Shown in pieces: positions 32,840 through 42,307 of a DNA stretch of 64,000 bases. Source of the stretch: Tenuibacillus multivorans (GTDB lineage Bacteria > Bacillota > Bacilli > Bacillales > Alkalibacillaceae); contig NZ_FNIG01000007.1 in assembly GCF_900103915.1 (NCBI RefSeq), positions 62,001 to 126,000 on the forward strand. Direction: 5' to 3'. Numbering within the stretch: position 1 is the first letter of the stretch; every line of letters begins with the position of its first letter. Position numbers and translations under genes: made by a program. The notes beneath the pieces were generated by a model. It made no database searches. It was not told the origin of the DNA and saw nothing but the letters and a program-made list of their open reading frames with translations.

Positions 32840-34015
32840 TTACGTCGTTTTGGCTACTAATGATTCTTCGCTCTTATTTTCTTGAATGTTAACATCTCGT
32901 TTTGCCATTTCCGCAATATAAGCTTTGCCAGGAACAATTTGCTCTGGTGGATAAACACCACGCTTCGTAATGGTTCCATTGCCGATCATTTGTGCCACGA
33001 CTGAGATTGTATTGGCAGTTGCGCGTGCCATCGCCGTAACTTGATGCTCACGATCTTTAAACGTTGCCATTTGATATTGATATTCAACCGGTGCACCGGA
33101 CTCTTTTCCACCAACGACAACACGTAAAAGAACGGCATCATCCCGGTCCTTCAATTCGACGATTGGCTCTAGCACTTTTAAGAAAACATCTCTCGGTCTA
33201 ACGCGCATGCCGTTAACATCCACTTCATAATCATTACGCGTTAAATTTAAGTCTACGAGTAGCCTAAATTTCTCTGCATGCCCGCGGTAACGGATCGTTT
33301 TATACTCCAGTGTCTGAATATCTGAATAAGTATGCGGTAGCGTTGACGTTCCACCTGATGTATGGAAAGCTTCTAAAGGCCCGAACTTCTCAAAATGTAA
33401 TGTTTCGATCTCAGATAAAGCCGGGACTTCAGTCTTTTCACCATGACGGATAATTAGCGCTGGATCCGTATAGTGGTCGAACAACCCTTCTATCGAGAAA
33501 ACATGGTTGTATTCCAGTGGTGGCTCAGGCTGGACCGGAATACCGCCAACGAAAATTCGGATCGAATCAAGCTCATCGACTTTACTTGAACCGAAGCCCG
33601 ATAGAATGTTGATCATGCCTGGGGCCACACCTAAATCAGGAATAATCGTCACCCCTGCCGACTGAGCTTCGTCCTTTAAATCTAGCACTTTATCGGTAAT
33701 ATGGCCGATGTGACCACCTAAATCGACGGCGTGCACTCCGACTTCAATCGCCGTTTTGGCGACAATTTCATTAAAGCTATAAAACAACGCATTAATGACC
33801 ACGTCATATTGCTTGATAAAATGACCAAGTTCCGACTTGTTACCGGCATCCACTTTAAAAGCTTCAATTTTTGGTGAGTTTAATTGATCACAGACTTGAT
33901 TAGCCCTTCCTAAATCGATATCCGCTAACCCAACTTCGTAAACACCTTCACTTTTAACTAAGTCTCGTGCCGCTTCCTTTCCCATTAATCCAGATCCTAA
34001 AACAGCTACTTTCAT
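32840..34015 (-). CDS. L-lysine 6-dehydrogenase (saccharopine dehydrogenase family)
   Basis: 391 aa. Rossmann start [31 protein letters not shown], then [71 protein letters not shown] and [13 protein letters not shown]. These stretches agree closely with what I remember of the Geobacillus stearothermophilus lysine 6-dehydrogenase, which deaminates the epsilon amino group to give piperideine-6-carboxylate. Last gene of the minus-strand lysine operon. Confidence 0.85.
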   Translation of the reverse strand: MKVAVLGSGLMGKEAARDLVKSEGVYEVGLADIDLGRANQVCDQLNSPKIEAFKVDAGNKSELGHFIKQYDVVINALFYSFNEIVAKTAIEVGVHAVDLGGHIGHITDKVLDLKDEAQSAGVTIIPDLGVAPGMINILSGFGSSKVDELDSIRIFVGGIPVQPEPPLEYNHVFSIEGLFDHYTDPALIIRHGEKTEVPALSEIETLHFEKFGPLEAFHTSGGTSTLPHTYSDIQTLEYKTIRYRGHAEKFRLLVDLNLTRNDYEVDVNGMRVRPRDVFLKVLEPIVELKDRDDAVLLRVVVGGKESGAPVEYQYQMATFKDREHQVTAMARATANTISVVAQMIGNGTITKRGVYPPEQIVPGKAYIAEMAKRDVNIQENKSEESLVAKTT

Positions 34016-34050
34016 GTATCAAACTCTCCCTTCCTGATTAGCAATCTATT

Positions 34051-35553
34051 TTATTCAACATCGATTTGAGCACGTTGTAATTTTCCACTAAAGTCGACGT
34101 AAACCGCTTTCCACTCCGTGAACACATCAAGTGCTGCCTGACCAGAATCGCGGTGGCCATTTCCAGTTCCTTTTGTTCCGCCAAACGGTAAATGAATCTC
34201 CGCACCAGTCGTTCCCGCATTAACGTAGACTATACCAGTATCTAAATCACGCTGCGCTTTGAACACCTTGTTCACGTCCTGTGTAAAAACCGAGCTAGAT
34301 AAGCCATAAGCGACGTTGTTATTCACTTCGATCGCTTCATCTAGGCTAGAAACTGGGATAATCGACAACACTGGTCCAAAAATTTCCTCCTGAGCAACAC
34401 GCATATCTGGTGTCACATTCGTAAATACAGTCGGCGCAAAATAAAATCCTTTGCCAAACTTTTCATCCTTTAGCGAATAGCCACCAGCCAGTAACTTAGC
34501 GCCTTCCTCTTGACCAACCTGCATATACTTTTCAATTTTACGTAGGCCTGCTTCGTTTATAATCGGTCCCATTTGATTAGTTTCATCTAAACCATCACCA
34601 ATTGTGATGTTCTCCATCTCGGCTAGCAATCGTTCTTCTAATCGTTCTTTAATATCCTCGTGCACAATGACACGGCTACACGCCGTACAACGCTGCCCAC
34701 TCGTTCCAAATGCGCTCCAAACAATCCCTTGAACGGCGAGGTCTAAATCGGCATCATCCATGACGATCACCGCGTTTTTCCCGCCCATTTCAAGCGAAAC
34801 TTTCTTCAGCATTTGCCCGCATTTACTTGCGATTGAGCGGCCGACATCATTGGATCCAGTAAACGAAATCACACGGATGTCACGATGCTCAACCATCGCA
34901 TCACCAACCTCGGAACCTGATCCGAACACCACATTGACGACACCTTTTGGTAGGCCTGCCTCTTCAAAAATCTTCGCCATTTCATAGGCCATCATCGGCG
35001 TTTCGGTTGCAGGCTTCCAAATCACCGCATTTCCAGCCACAATCGCCGGGAATGACTTCCATGTCGCAATCGCAATCGGGAAGTTCCACGGCGTAATAAT
35101 GCCGACAACTCCAACTGGAACACGCTGACTCATCGCATATTTGTCCTTTAACTCAGCTGGTGTTGTATGACCGAATAGTCGTCTACCTTCCCCAGCCATA
35201 TAAAAGGCCATATCAATCCCTTCTTGTACTTCACCGCGTGCTTCTTCAAGCACTTTGCCGTTTTCCATCGTTAAAATTTGTGACAAATGCTCTTTACGCT
35301 CTTTCATTAAATAGCCAACTTGGAATAAAATTTCAGCACGCTGCGGCGCGGGAACTAGGGCCCATTCCTTTTGAGCTTTCTTCGCCGCTTCAACTGCGCG
35401 ATCGACGTCCTCCTTTGTCGATAATGGAACATCGAGGATTTTGTCCCCGTTAGCTGGGTTCATCACAGGTGCATATTCTTGACGGGTTACAGATACCCAT
35501 TCTCCGTTAATAAAATTGGACAACTTTTCTTCTGTGACTAACACGTTTGACAT
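34051..35553 (-). CDS. Aldehyde dehydrogenase, probable aminoadipate-semialdehyde (P6C) dehydrogenase
   Basis: 500 aa: ITPWNFPIAIATWKSFPAIVAGN, SLEMGGKNAVIVMDDADLD (Glu base), FGTSGQRCTACSRVIVHE (catalytic Cys) and PFGGTKGTGNGHRDSG. ATG 35553 with GGAGGGG upstream is the true start; the longer frame has no site. Sits between lysine dehydrogenase and the decarboxylase, so oxidation of the semialdehyde/P6C to 2-aminoadipate is the natural reading. Confidence 0.85.
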   Translation of the reverse strand: MSNVLVTEEKLSNFINGEWVSVTRQEYAPVMNPANGDKILDVPLSTKEDVDRAVEAAKKAQKEWALVPAPQRAEILFQVGYLMKERKEHLSQILTMENGKVLEEARGEVQEGIDMAFYMAGEGRRLFGHTTPAELKDKYAMSQRVPVGVVGIITPWNFPIAIATWKSFPAIVAGNAVIWKPATETPMMAYEMAKIFEEAGLPKGVVNVVFGSGSEVGDAMVEHRDIRVISFTGSNDVGRSIASKCGQMLKKVSLEMGGKNAVIVMDDADLDLAVQGIVWSAFGTSGQRCTACSRVIVHEDIKERLEERLLAEMENITIGDGLDETNQMGPIINEAGLRKIEKYMQVGQEEGAKLLAGGYSLKDEKFGKGFYFAPTVFTNVTPDMRVAQEEIFGPVLSIIPVSSLDEAIEVNNNVAYGLSSSVFTQDVNKVFKAQRDLDTGIVYVNAGTTGAEIHLPFGGTKGTGNGHRDSGQAALDVFTEWKAVYVDFSGKLQRAQIDVE

Positions 35554-35596
35554 TTTGATTCCCCTCCATTTATAAATTTGATTGGGGTTCCCCCCA

Positions 35597-37261
35597 TTAT
35601 TGACGTAATGTTTCAATTGTAGATGTGACTGAGATTTGTTCAGGATCAGTAATAATTTCGATGACACTTGGTCGGTTGGCCTGTAACGCTTCATTGAGGG
35701 CATGTTCAAAATAGGCAATATCATATACCTTTATACCAAGTGCGCCCATCGACCTTGCCATTTCAGCAAACTCGATTGGTCCAAGATCAGTTCCAACGAC
35801 ACGCTCAGGATAATGAATCTCCTGGTGCATACGAATCGTGCCGTACATCTCGTTATTAAAAACAAGGCTAGTGATTGGAACTTGATGTCTTACAGCCGTT
35901 TCGATCTCCTGCATCGTCATCATAAACCCTCCATCACCTGATAATGAGACGACAGCTCTTTCTGGACAAGCAATTTTCGCCCCAACCGCAGCCGGGACAC
36001 CATAACCCATCGCACCGGACGTCGGTCCAACGTAGGTTCGTTTTTCATTAAACTGATAAAAGCTATGCATCCAGCCTGCAAAATTGCCCGCGTCATTCGT
36101 CAAAATGGCATCATCTGGCAGTATCGTTTGTAACCGTTCAATTATATGCCGGTTAATAGGATCTGATGCTTCAATTGGTTTTAATGCAGTCTGCTTATAG
36201 GCTGATCGCCTCGACTCACGCCATTCTGACCATGTCGGTTGTACATTCATATGGACTAAATCCTCTAACGCTTTTTTTGCATCAGCTTGAACCCCGATGA
36301 ATGGTGGATAGGATTTGCCGATGACATCATCAGCAATATCAATGTGAATCAGCTTTTGGTGAGGTTTTAAAATCGAATAGTCCTGAGTTGTTACCTCGGA
36401 TAACCTTGTACCAATGGCCAAAACGATATCGGCTTCCTCGACTGTTTGTTTGAGTTTTGGACTTGTTCCCAAGCCTAAATGTCCGCCATAACAATGGTGA
36501 TTGTTAGCCAAAACATCATGACGTCTAAAGGCTGATAAAACAGGAAGCTCGAATTGATCAACAAAGTCTTGGAACAGCTCCTCTGCTCCGGCTAATTTAA
36601 TACCACCGCCAGCGATCACGACAGACCTTTGAGCCGTTTGCAGACATCGTTCAATCGCTTCAATTTCCGATTGATTAGCCCTTGGTGCCGGACGTTCAAA
36701 CCGTGGACCAAAAGCGTACAAATGTTTTTCCTTTAAAACATCCTCCGGAAATGAAAGAACGACAGGCCCAGGTCGACCCGATTGTGCGATGCGAAACGCT
36801 CGTTGCATGAACTCTGGAATACGTTCGGCATCATGAACCTCAGTCGCCCATTTCGTGATTGGTTTAAAAAATTGATCTAAATCCACTTCTTGAAATCCTT
36901 CACGCCCACGAAATTTGCTATGGACCTGACCGAGTAGTACAATCATTGGCGTCGAGTCCTGCATCGCCGTATGAACGCCTATCGAAAGATTCGCCGCACC
37001 AACTCCGCGTGTCGCCAGGAGGACCCCAGGCTTACCCGATCCCTTAGCATAGCCCTCTGCCATAAATGACGCCCCTCCCTCGTGGCGATTGGTGATGAGA
37101 TCAATGGACGGTTCATCGTGTAAAGCATCTAATATTGGCAAATAGCTCTCTCCTGGAACGCAGAAGGCTTGCGTTGTTTGTTCATGCTTTAAATACGCAA
37201 CAACAGCTTCCCCAGCCGTTAGCTCTTTCGTTCCAGTCATTGATTCAAACGTTCGCTCCAC
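35597..37261 (-). CDS. TPP-dependent decarboxylase (acetolactate synthase-like), probable 2-oxoadipate decarboxylase
   Basis: 554 aa with three TPP-enzyme domains: N-terminal PYR domain with catalytic Glu (NRHEGGASFMAEGYAKGSGKPG), central domain, and C-terminal PP domain with GDG-N motif (SLSGDGGFMMTMQEIETAVRHQ ... FNNEMYG). It has the general acetolactate synthase/benzoylformate decarboxylase fold but no regulatory subunit beside it. Overlaps the aminotransferase stop by 1 bp. In this operon it may decarboxylate 2-oxoadipate to glutarate semialdehyde; that role is inferred. Confidence 0.82.
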   Translation of the reverse strand: MERTFESMTGTKELTAGEAVVAYLKHEQTTQAFCVPGESYLPILDALHDEPSIDLITNRHEGGASFMAEGYAKGSGKPGVLLATRGVGAANLSIGVHTAMQDSTPMIVLLGQVHSKFRGREGFQEVDLDQFFKPITKWATEVHDAERIPEFMQRAFRIAQSGRPGPVVLSFPEDVLKEKHLYAFGPRFERPAPRANQSEIEAIERCLQTAQRSVVIAGGGIKLAGAEELFQDFVDQFELPVLSAFRRHDVLANNHHCYGGHLGLGTSPKLKQTVEEADIVLAIGTRLSEVTTQDYSILKPHQKLIHIDIADDVIGKSYPPFIGVQADAKKALEDLVHMNVQPTWSEWRESRRSAYKQTALKPIEASDPINRHIIERLQTILPDDAILTNDAGNFAGWMHSFYQFNEKRTYVGPTSGAMGYGVPAAVGAKIACPERAVVSLSGDGGFMMTMQEIETAVRHQVPITSLVFNNEMYGTIRMHQEIHYPERVVGTDLGPIEFAEMARSMGALGIKVYDIAYFEHALNEALQANRPSVIEIITDPEQISVTSTIETLRQ

Positions 37262-38430
37262 TACACTCCCCCCTCTAACACCTTCATTCGTTTAATGGCC
37301 TCTTCCAAGCGTTCACTCGGAACAGACAATGATATGCGAAAATAACCCTCACCCGACGGACCAAAAACGCTCCCAGGTGTGATGATGACACCCGCTTTTT
37401 CAAGCATAAGCTCGGAAAACTCCATTGATTTAAACCCATCTGGTACCTTGGCCCAGATAAAAAATGTTCCACGCGGCCGTTTGACCTCAATACCTAACTC
37501 TTTTAAAGCACAAAGTACCTTGTCTTGTCGCTGTTCGTAAACGGCATTGTTGTCATTAACCGTTGAAAAATCACTCCTTAGCGCTTTAGCAGCCGCTTTT
37601 TGAATCGGTAAAAACTGACTCGTATCCGTATTACTTTTAACAACCGAAAGTGCCTGAATAATGTCACGATTACCGACAACATAGCCAATGCGCCAGCCCG
37701 TCATATTAAAGCTTTTCGATAAAGATCCGAATTCGACCGCCACGTCCTTTGCATCTGGTGCTTGCAAAATACTCGGTGCTTCATAGTCATCAAACGTCAC
37801 TAAACCGTATGCCGCATCATGTGCAATCGCAATATCATGTTTTTTCGCTAATGAAACCGCCTCCAAAAAAGCGTCAATATTAACGGTTCCTGCTGTTGGA
37901 TTACTCGGGTAATTCAATAACATCAGTTTTGTTTTGTCTAGAATATCTTGGGGTAGTGATTGATAGTTGGGTTTATAATCCTCTTCTGGGATGAGTGGTA
38001 ATAAGGCTGTTTTTCCGCCTGCTAGATGGATCGCTGATTGGTAAACGGGATACCCTGGGTCAGGGACGAGTACAGTTTCTGAGGGATTGACGACAGCGGT
38101 GATTAAGTTAGCGATGCCCTCTTTTGATCCAATCAGTGTTAAAACTTCTGTTTCTGGATCTAGATCAACCTCGTAATTTGATCGATAAAAGTCTGCAACA
38201 GCTTGACGGAATTCAGCACTTCCCTGATAAGGTGAATAACGATGATTGTTGGCATGATAAACTTCTTGAACTAATTCATCAACAATAAATTCGGGTGTTG
38301 GCAAATCTGGAGATCCTATGCCTAGATCAATAATATCTAACCCCTCAGCCTCAAGCTCTTTTTTCCGCTTATGAAACTGAGAAAATACATACGGAGGTAA
38401 TGTTTCAACCCGCTCCGAGGAAAATTTCAA
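37261..38430 (-). CDS. Class I/II aminotransferase, probable 2-aminoadipate aminotransferase
   Basis: 389 aa, PLP fold type I: substrate-side DLGIGSPDLPTPEFIVDEL, NYPSNPTAGTVN, AHDAAYGLVTFD and PLP lysine in FGSLSKSFNMTGWRIGYVVGN. Closest in look to LL-diaminopimelate/alanine-type aminotransferases. First gene of the operon; by context it would convert 2-aminoadipate to 2-oxoadipate. Preceded by a 320-bp gap holding a 21-bp array and, nearer the gene, the probable promoter. Confidence 0.85.
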   Translation of the reverse strand: MKFSSERVETLPPYVFSQFHKRKKELEAEGLDIIDLGIGSPDLPTPEFIVDELVQEVYHANNHRYSPYQGSAEFRQAVADFYRSNYEVDLDPETEVLTLIGSKEGIANLITAVVNPSETVLVPDPGYPVYQSAIHLAGGKTALLPLIPEEDYKPNYQSLPQDILDKTKLMLLNYPSNPTAGTVNIDAFLEAVSLAKKHDIAIAHDAAYGLVTFDDYEAPSILQAPDAKDVAVEFGSLSKSFNMTGWRIGYVVGNRDIIQALSVVKSNTDTSQFLPIQKAAAKALRSDFSTVNDNNAVYEQRQDKVLCALKELGIEVKRPRGTFFIWAKVPDGFKSMEFSELMLEKAGVIITPGSVFGPSGEGYFRISLSVPSERLEEAIKRMKVLEGGV

Positions 38431-38569
38431 CTCCTTTGCCTCCTGTCATTTCAATTATTGAAACGTTATTTCATTAACATTCTATAATTAAATTATATGC
38501 ACAAGCGATTAAAATTACAATACTCTGAATAGTCAAAAATTACGACATAAATCGTCAATTCATGCGGAA

Positions 38570-38706
38570 AATTTTTCTCGATATGACATGCAGAGTTCTT
38601 ATTCTTACGTAATAATTTCTCATTAATTCTGGATTATTTCTCAATATTCTATGAAAAGTTCTCATTCCAGCTCAAAAAGTTCTCATTTCGTCATATTTTT
38701 TCTCTA
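38570..38706. repeat. 21-bp-period intergenic array, TGAGAAC core on minus strand (7 units)
   Basis: Core TTCTCA/TTCTTA on the plus strand starts at 38575, 38596, 38617, 38638, 38659 and 38680 (exact 21-bp steps), with a final TTCTCT at 38700. Same family as the 2.3-kb array but in opposite orientation relative to the genome. It lies between the OPT transporter terminator and the aminotransferase gene. 38431-38569 shows no other feature I can name. Confidence 0.85.
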
Positions 38707-38710
38707 TAAA

Positions 38711-38742
38711 AAAAGTGCAACCCTTAAATGGATTGCACTTTT
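38711..38742 (-). terminator. Terminator of the OPT transporter gene
   Basis: Stem AAAAGTGCAA / TTGCACTTTT with an inner CC..GG pair, T-rich flank on the minus strand, 9 bp after the stop. Confidence 0.85.
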
Positions 38743-38750
38743 CACAAACG

Positions 38751-40604
38751 TTATCTAACTTTATTTGCTGTATAGTAGAGATACCATGCAACTGCCAATA
38801 TCGCGACTATCGATAGGAGTGGTCCGAAAAATGGACTCTCTGGGAACGCGACACCTGCTGTAACCGCAATGGCTACGATTACCCCCATCAACGCTTCACC
38901 GGCAATATAACCGGACGCTAGCAGAATACCTTGTTCATTTTTCCGTTCGAGTAGCTCTTTATCTTTTGTCCGTCTACTGACAGCAGCTCGAATCAATCCA
39001 CCAAACATGATCGGCGCACTTAAATGGATCGGTAAATAAAGTCCAACGGCAAATGGTAATGAACCAATCCCAAACAATTCAACCATGAGTGCCGCCGCCA
39101 TGCCAATAAAAATTAAGTTCCAAGGTAAATCGCCACTCATAATCCCTTCAACAACCATAGACATTAAAACAGCCTGTGGAGCCGGTAATTCAGATGAACC
39201 GAATCCATAAGCGTTATCTAATAGGATCAAGATAAAACCGATTATCACACTCGTTAACAACACACCATATAGCTGAGCAATTTGCTGCCATCTTGGTGTA
39301 GCACCAATCAGGAAACCCGTTTTTAAGTCCTGCGACGTGTCACCAGCAATTGCTGCTGCAATACAAACGACCGCACCAATCGTAATCGCTGTCACCATAC
39401 CAGCCTCACCTGTTTGCCCAACGGCTGTTAACACAAGCGCTATAAAGATTAATGCTGCAATGGTCATCCCGGATACCGGGTTTGACGAGCTACCAATAAT
39501 ACCAACGATACGCGAAGATACCGTTACAAAGAAAAATCCAAAGATAAAGAGTAGGATGGAACCAATAATGCCTAAATCAATGGTTGGATAAAACATTAAA
39601 ATGCCTAAAAAGGCGAGCGTCAATACAACAATGACACTCATAGGAAGTTCCCGTTCGGTTCTTAAGTCTTCCATACCTGAATCAGCACCGAATCCTTTCA
39701 ACGCGCCTCTAAAAGAAGACCATATTGTCGGTAACGTTTTAACTAAACCAATGACACCACCGAAAGCAACGGCACCAGCACCAATATAGCGAATGTAGTA
39801 ATCCCAAATGGCCCAGTAATCCATTTCAGCAATTGGAGTTTCACCAGGATAGATCGGTGTGTCCGTAAACTCACCAATATAGCTGATCAATGGTATAATC
39901 CCTAACCATCCCAGAACCGCGCCACCGAACATAACACCCGCGATGCGCGGTCCAATAATATAACCGACACCTAATAACGCAGGTAGGGTATCCATCCCGA
40001 TCGCCGCATTTTTAAATCGATATATTTCCCATTCGACAGATGCCGGGAACGCTTTAACTGCATCAGTTAAAAATTTAAATATGGCCCCAATCCCAAGACC
40101 TTTAAACACATACTTAGCACCTTCACCACCCTTTTCGCCAGCACGTAAAACACCAGCACAAGCGGTTCCTTCAGGGTAAGGCAACGTATCGTGTTCATCT
40201 ACAATAAGCGCTTTTCTAAGCGGAATCATTAAGACTACCCCTAAAATACCGCCTGCTAACGCAATAATCGCAATTGTGGTTAAGCTTGGCTCTAACTGCC
40301 AAATAAACAAAGCAGGTAGTGTGAAAATCACACCCGCGGCTAAAGATTCACCAGTCGATGTAATCGTTTGAACGATATTATTTTCTAAAATCGATGTCCG
40401 TTTTAATATCACACGTAAAATCGCCATGGAAATAACAGCTGCCGGAATCGAAGCAGAAACTGTCATTCCAACAATTAAACCTAAATAAGCATTGGCTGCA
40501 CCAAAAACAATCGCAAGTATGGCACCAATAAACATCGCCATACCCGTAAATTCAGGCAGCTTTTTGTTTGAGGGAACATCTGGTTTAAAATCTTGTTTTG
40601 ACAT
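38751..40604 (-). CDS. OPT-family oligopeptide transporter
   Basis: 617 aa, about 16 membrane helices. Characteristic features: EFTGMAMFIGAILAIVFGAANAYLGLIVGMTVSASIPAAVISM at the N-terminus, DTLPYPEGTACAGVLRAGEKG and TSQDLKTGFLIGATPRWQQIAQ. Bacterial OPT members take up peptides or related compounds by proton coupling; the substrate cannot be told. Single-gene unit with its own terminator. Confidence 0.9.
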   Translation of the reverse strand: MSKQDFKPDVPSNKKLPEFTGMAMFIGAILAIVFGAANAYLGLIVGMTVSASIPAAVISMAILRVILKRTSILENNIVQTITSTGESLAAGVIFTLPALFIWQLEPSLTTIAIIALAGGILGVVLMIPLRKALIVDEHDTLPYPEGTACAGVLRAGEKGGEGAKYVFKGLGIGAIFKFLTDAVKAFPASVEWEIYRFKNAAIGMDTLPALLGVGYIIGPRIAGVMFGGAVLGWLGIIPLISYIGEFTDTPIYPGETPIAEMDYWAIWDYYIRYIGAGAVAFGGVIGLVKTLPTIWSSFRGALKGFGADSGMEDLRTERELPMSVIVVLTLAFLGILMFYPTIDLGIIGSILLFIFGFFFVTVSSRIVGIIGSSSNPVSGMTIAALIFIALVLTAVGQTGEAGMVTAITIGAVVCIAAAIAGDTSQDLKTGFLIGATPRWQQIAQLYGVLLTSVIIGFILILLDNAYGFGSSELPAPQAVLMSMVVEGIMSGDLPWNLIFIGMAAALMVELFGIGSLPFAVGLYLPIHLSAPIMFGGLIRAAVSRRTKDKELLERKNEQGILLASGYIAGEALMGVIVAIAVTAGVAFPESPFFGPLLSIVAILAVAWYLYYTANKVR

Positions 40605-40697
40605 AGATGTTTCACACCTTTCTAAACCAAATCATGTAGTTTATTGATTTCATTTCCCAGAGTTATTATTCCCCAAACTTCAAGATTATAAAGAAAA

Positions 40698-40809
40698 CTT
40701 GTCGATTGACGAGCCTTTAGGCGAAGTCAGAGACGTAGTTGCCCTTATGCAGGTAGGGTAAAATTTTATACTTTCCTACCTGCCAAAGAAAAACTTGGCT
40801 TATCGCCAA
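40698..40809. other. Structured intergenic element with three hairpins
   Basis: In the 300-bp gap between crh and the OPT gene: hairpin CTTGTC-GATT-GACGAG (40698-40713), a stronger GCAGGTAGG...CCTACCTGC (40749-40757 with 40775-40783), and TTGGC-TTATC-GCCAA (40795-40809), followed by a T7 run at 40823. The set could be a small RNA, the end of a decayed mobile element or a MITE. No protein frame. I cannot decide the strand. Confidence 0.4.
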
Positions 40810-40859
40810 ACCAGAATTAATGTTTTTTTAGGCTTACTACCTGATAAATGGCATAAAAA

Positions 40860-40891
40860 AACCACGTTCAGCTTATTTACCGATCGTGGTT
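40860..40891 (-). terminator. Terminator of crh
   Basis: Stem AACCACG / CGTGGTT; on the minus strand it is followed by TTTTTTTA, 13 bp after the crh stop. Confidence 0.85.
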
Positions 40892-40904
40892 TAGAACCTA
40901 AGTC

Positions 40905-41159
40905 TTATGAATTTTCAATAAAAGTGATTAATGAATCCATTGCTTGTTGTTCATCCGGGCCTTCTGCCTGAAGCTCAACAACTTCTTTTGAACCAATCGC
41001 TAAACTCATAACACCCATAATACTTTTGGCGTTAACACGTTTACCGTCCTTTTCTAAAAAAATATCTGAAGAAAAACGATTGGCTTCTTGAACAAATTTA
41101 GCAGCTGGTCTTGCTTGTAGTCCCGTTTCTAATTGAATGGTTAATTCCTTTTCAACCAA
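40905..41159 (-). CDS. crh: HPr-like catabolite repression protein Crh
   Basis: 84 aa, HPr fold. Position 15 is Gln (ETGLQARPAA) in place of the phospho-His of HPr, and the regulatory Ser46 (NAKSIMGVM) is kept. So it is Crh, a cofactor of CcpA phosphorylated by HPr kinase, with no PTS transfer role. HprK is encoded 13 kb away. Start codon is TTG 41159 with GAGAGGAG upstream. Last gene of the whiA-type cluster, 110 bp after whiA. Confidence 0.93.
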   Translation of the reverse strand: MVEKELTIQLETGLQARPAAKFVQEANRFSSDIFLEKDGKRVNAKSIMGVMSLAIGSKEVVELQAEGPDEQQAMDSLITFIENS

Positions 41160-41270
41160 TACAGCTACTCCTCTCTTCCAAGTATTTATAACGACGTCGA
41201 AAGCGCTTCATTAGGAAATTTTTATTCATTATAGCATGAATAAATTAAAATAAAAAGCTAAATTAAGTGT

Positions 41271-42218
41271 CTATTTTTCTAACAATTGGCCCTGACGTAA
41301 TTTTTCAGCGTATTCATCAATCTTTCTCAAACGGTGATTAATCCCTGATTTACTGATCTTACCACTTGTTGACAACTCACCGAGCTCTTTCAAAGACACG
41401 TCTTGGTACTGCACTCGGAGTTCAGCTACTTCGCGAAGCTTATCAGGTAAGGCATCTAATCCGACTGTTTTTTCAATGTAACGTATATTTTCAACCTGTC
41501 TGAAGGCTGCACCAATTGTTTTGTTAAGGTTTGCCGTTTCACAGTTCACCAGTCGGTTGACGGAATTTCTCATGTCTCGCATAATACGAACGTCCTCGAA
41601 TTTTAATAAGGCCTGATGGGCGCCAATTAAAATGAGGAGCTCTGTGATTTTCTCGGCCTCTTTAATATAGCAAATATAACCGTTTTTCCGTTCAAGCTTT
41701 TTCGCGTTTAAATCGAAATAATTCAGTAGCTTACACATCGTGTCATTATGCTCTTCATAAAAAGAAAAAATCTCTAAATGATAAGATGATGTTTCAGGGT
41801 TATTGACAGAACCCCCTGCTAAAAACGCCCCACGTAAGTACGATTTCTTACAGCATTCATCTTTAATAAAGTCATTCGAAACGATACGCTTAATCGCAAA
41901 AGCCCCGTCTAGAATTTCTAAGTCTGTCAGTAAGTTTTTGACCTGTTCATACATGCGAACGATATAAATATTATTCTTTTTCAAACGCATCTTCTTACGG
42001 ACTAACAATTCTAAAGGGACATCGTAAAGCCCTTTAATTAATGAATAAATCCGTCTTGCAATCGCGGCATTTTCCGTTTGAACGTCTAATATATATTGAC
42101 GATTTGAAAAAGATAACGAACCGTTCATTCTTATAAGCGCCGCTAGCTCAGCACGTTTACAGCAGTCATCGCTCTCAATACTCGTTAATTCTTTTTTCGT
42201 TTCAGATGCGAATGACAT
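41271..42218 (-). CDS. whiA: DNA-binding protein WhiA
   Basis: 315 aa from ATG 42218 ([25 protein letters not shown]), with GAGGGG 7-8 nt upstream. LAGLIDADG-like N-terminal part ([23 protein letters not shown]) and C-terminal HTH ([34 protein letters not shown]). In Bacillus it affects division and metabolism together with GlmR. Conserved order rapZ-yvcK-whiA-crh. Confidence 0.95.
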   Translation of the reverse strand: MSFASETKKELTSIESDDCCKRAELAALIRMNGSLSFSNRQYILDVQTENAAIARRIYSLIKGLYDVPLELLVRKKMRLKKNNIYIVRMYEQVKNLLTDLEILDGAFAIKRIVSNDFIKDECCKKSYLRGAFLAGGSVNNPETSSYHLEIFSFYEEHNDTMCKLLNYFDLNAKKLERKNGYICYIKEAEKITELLILIGAHQALLKFEDVRIMRDMRNSVNRLVNCETANLNKTIGAAFRQVENIRYIEKTVGLDALPDKLREVAELRVQYQDVSLKELGELSTSGKISKSGINHRLRKIDEYAEKLRQGQLLEK

Positions 42219-42307
42219 GGTATTCCCCTCATTTCTAAAATCTAAGCTTGTCACCATCATATACAGGGACAAACTTTATTATTCCTTTAATCCTTTAACT
42301 AAACATA

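Noticed and set aside
35554-35724. N-terminal extension of the aldehyde dehydrogenase at 34051
   Set aside because: The extension has no ribosome site, overlaps the end of the upstream decarboxylase gene, and ATG 35553 with GGAGGGG gives the normal family length.
41190-41215. Catabolite-response (cre) element around CGAAAGCGCTTCATT upstream of crh
   Set aside because: The palindrome GAAAGCGCTTC lacks the conserved CA at the right distance and does not fit the TGNAANCGNWNNCA pattern on either strand.
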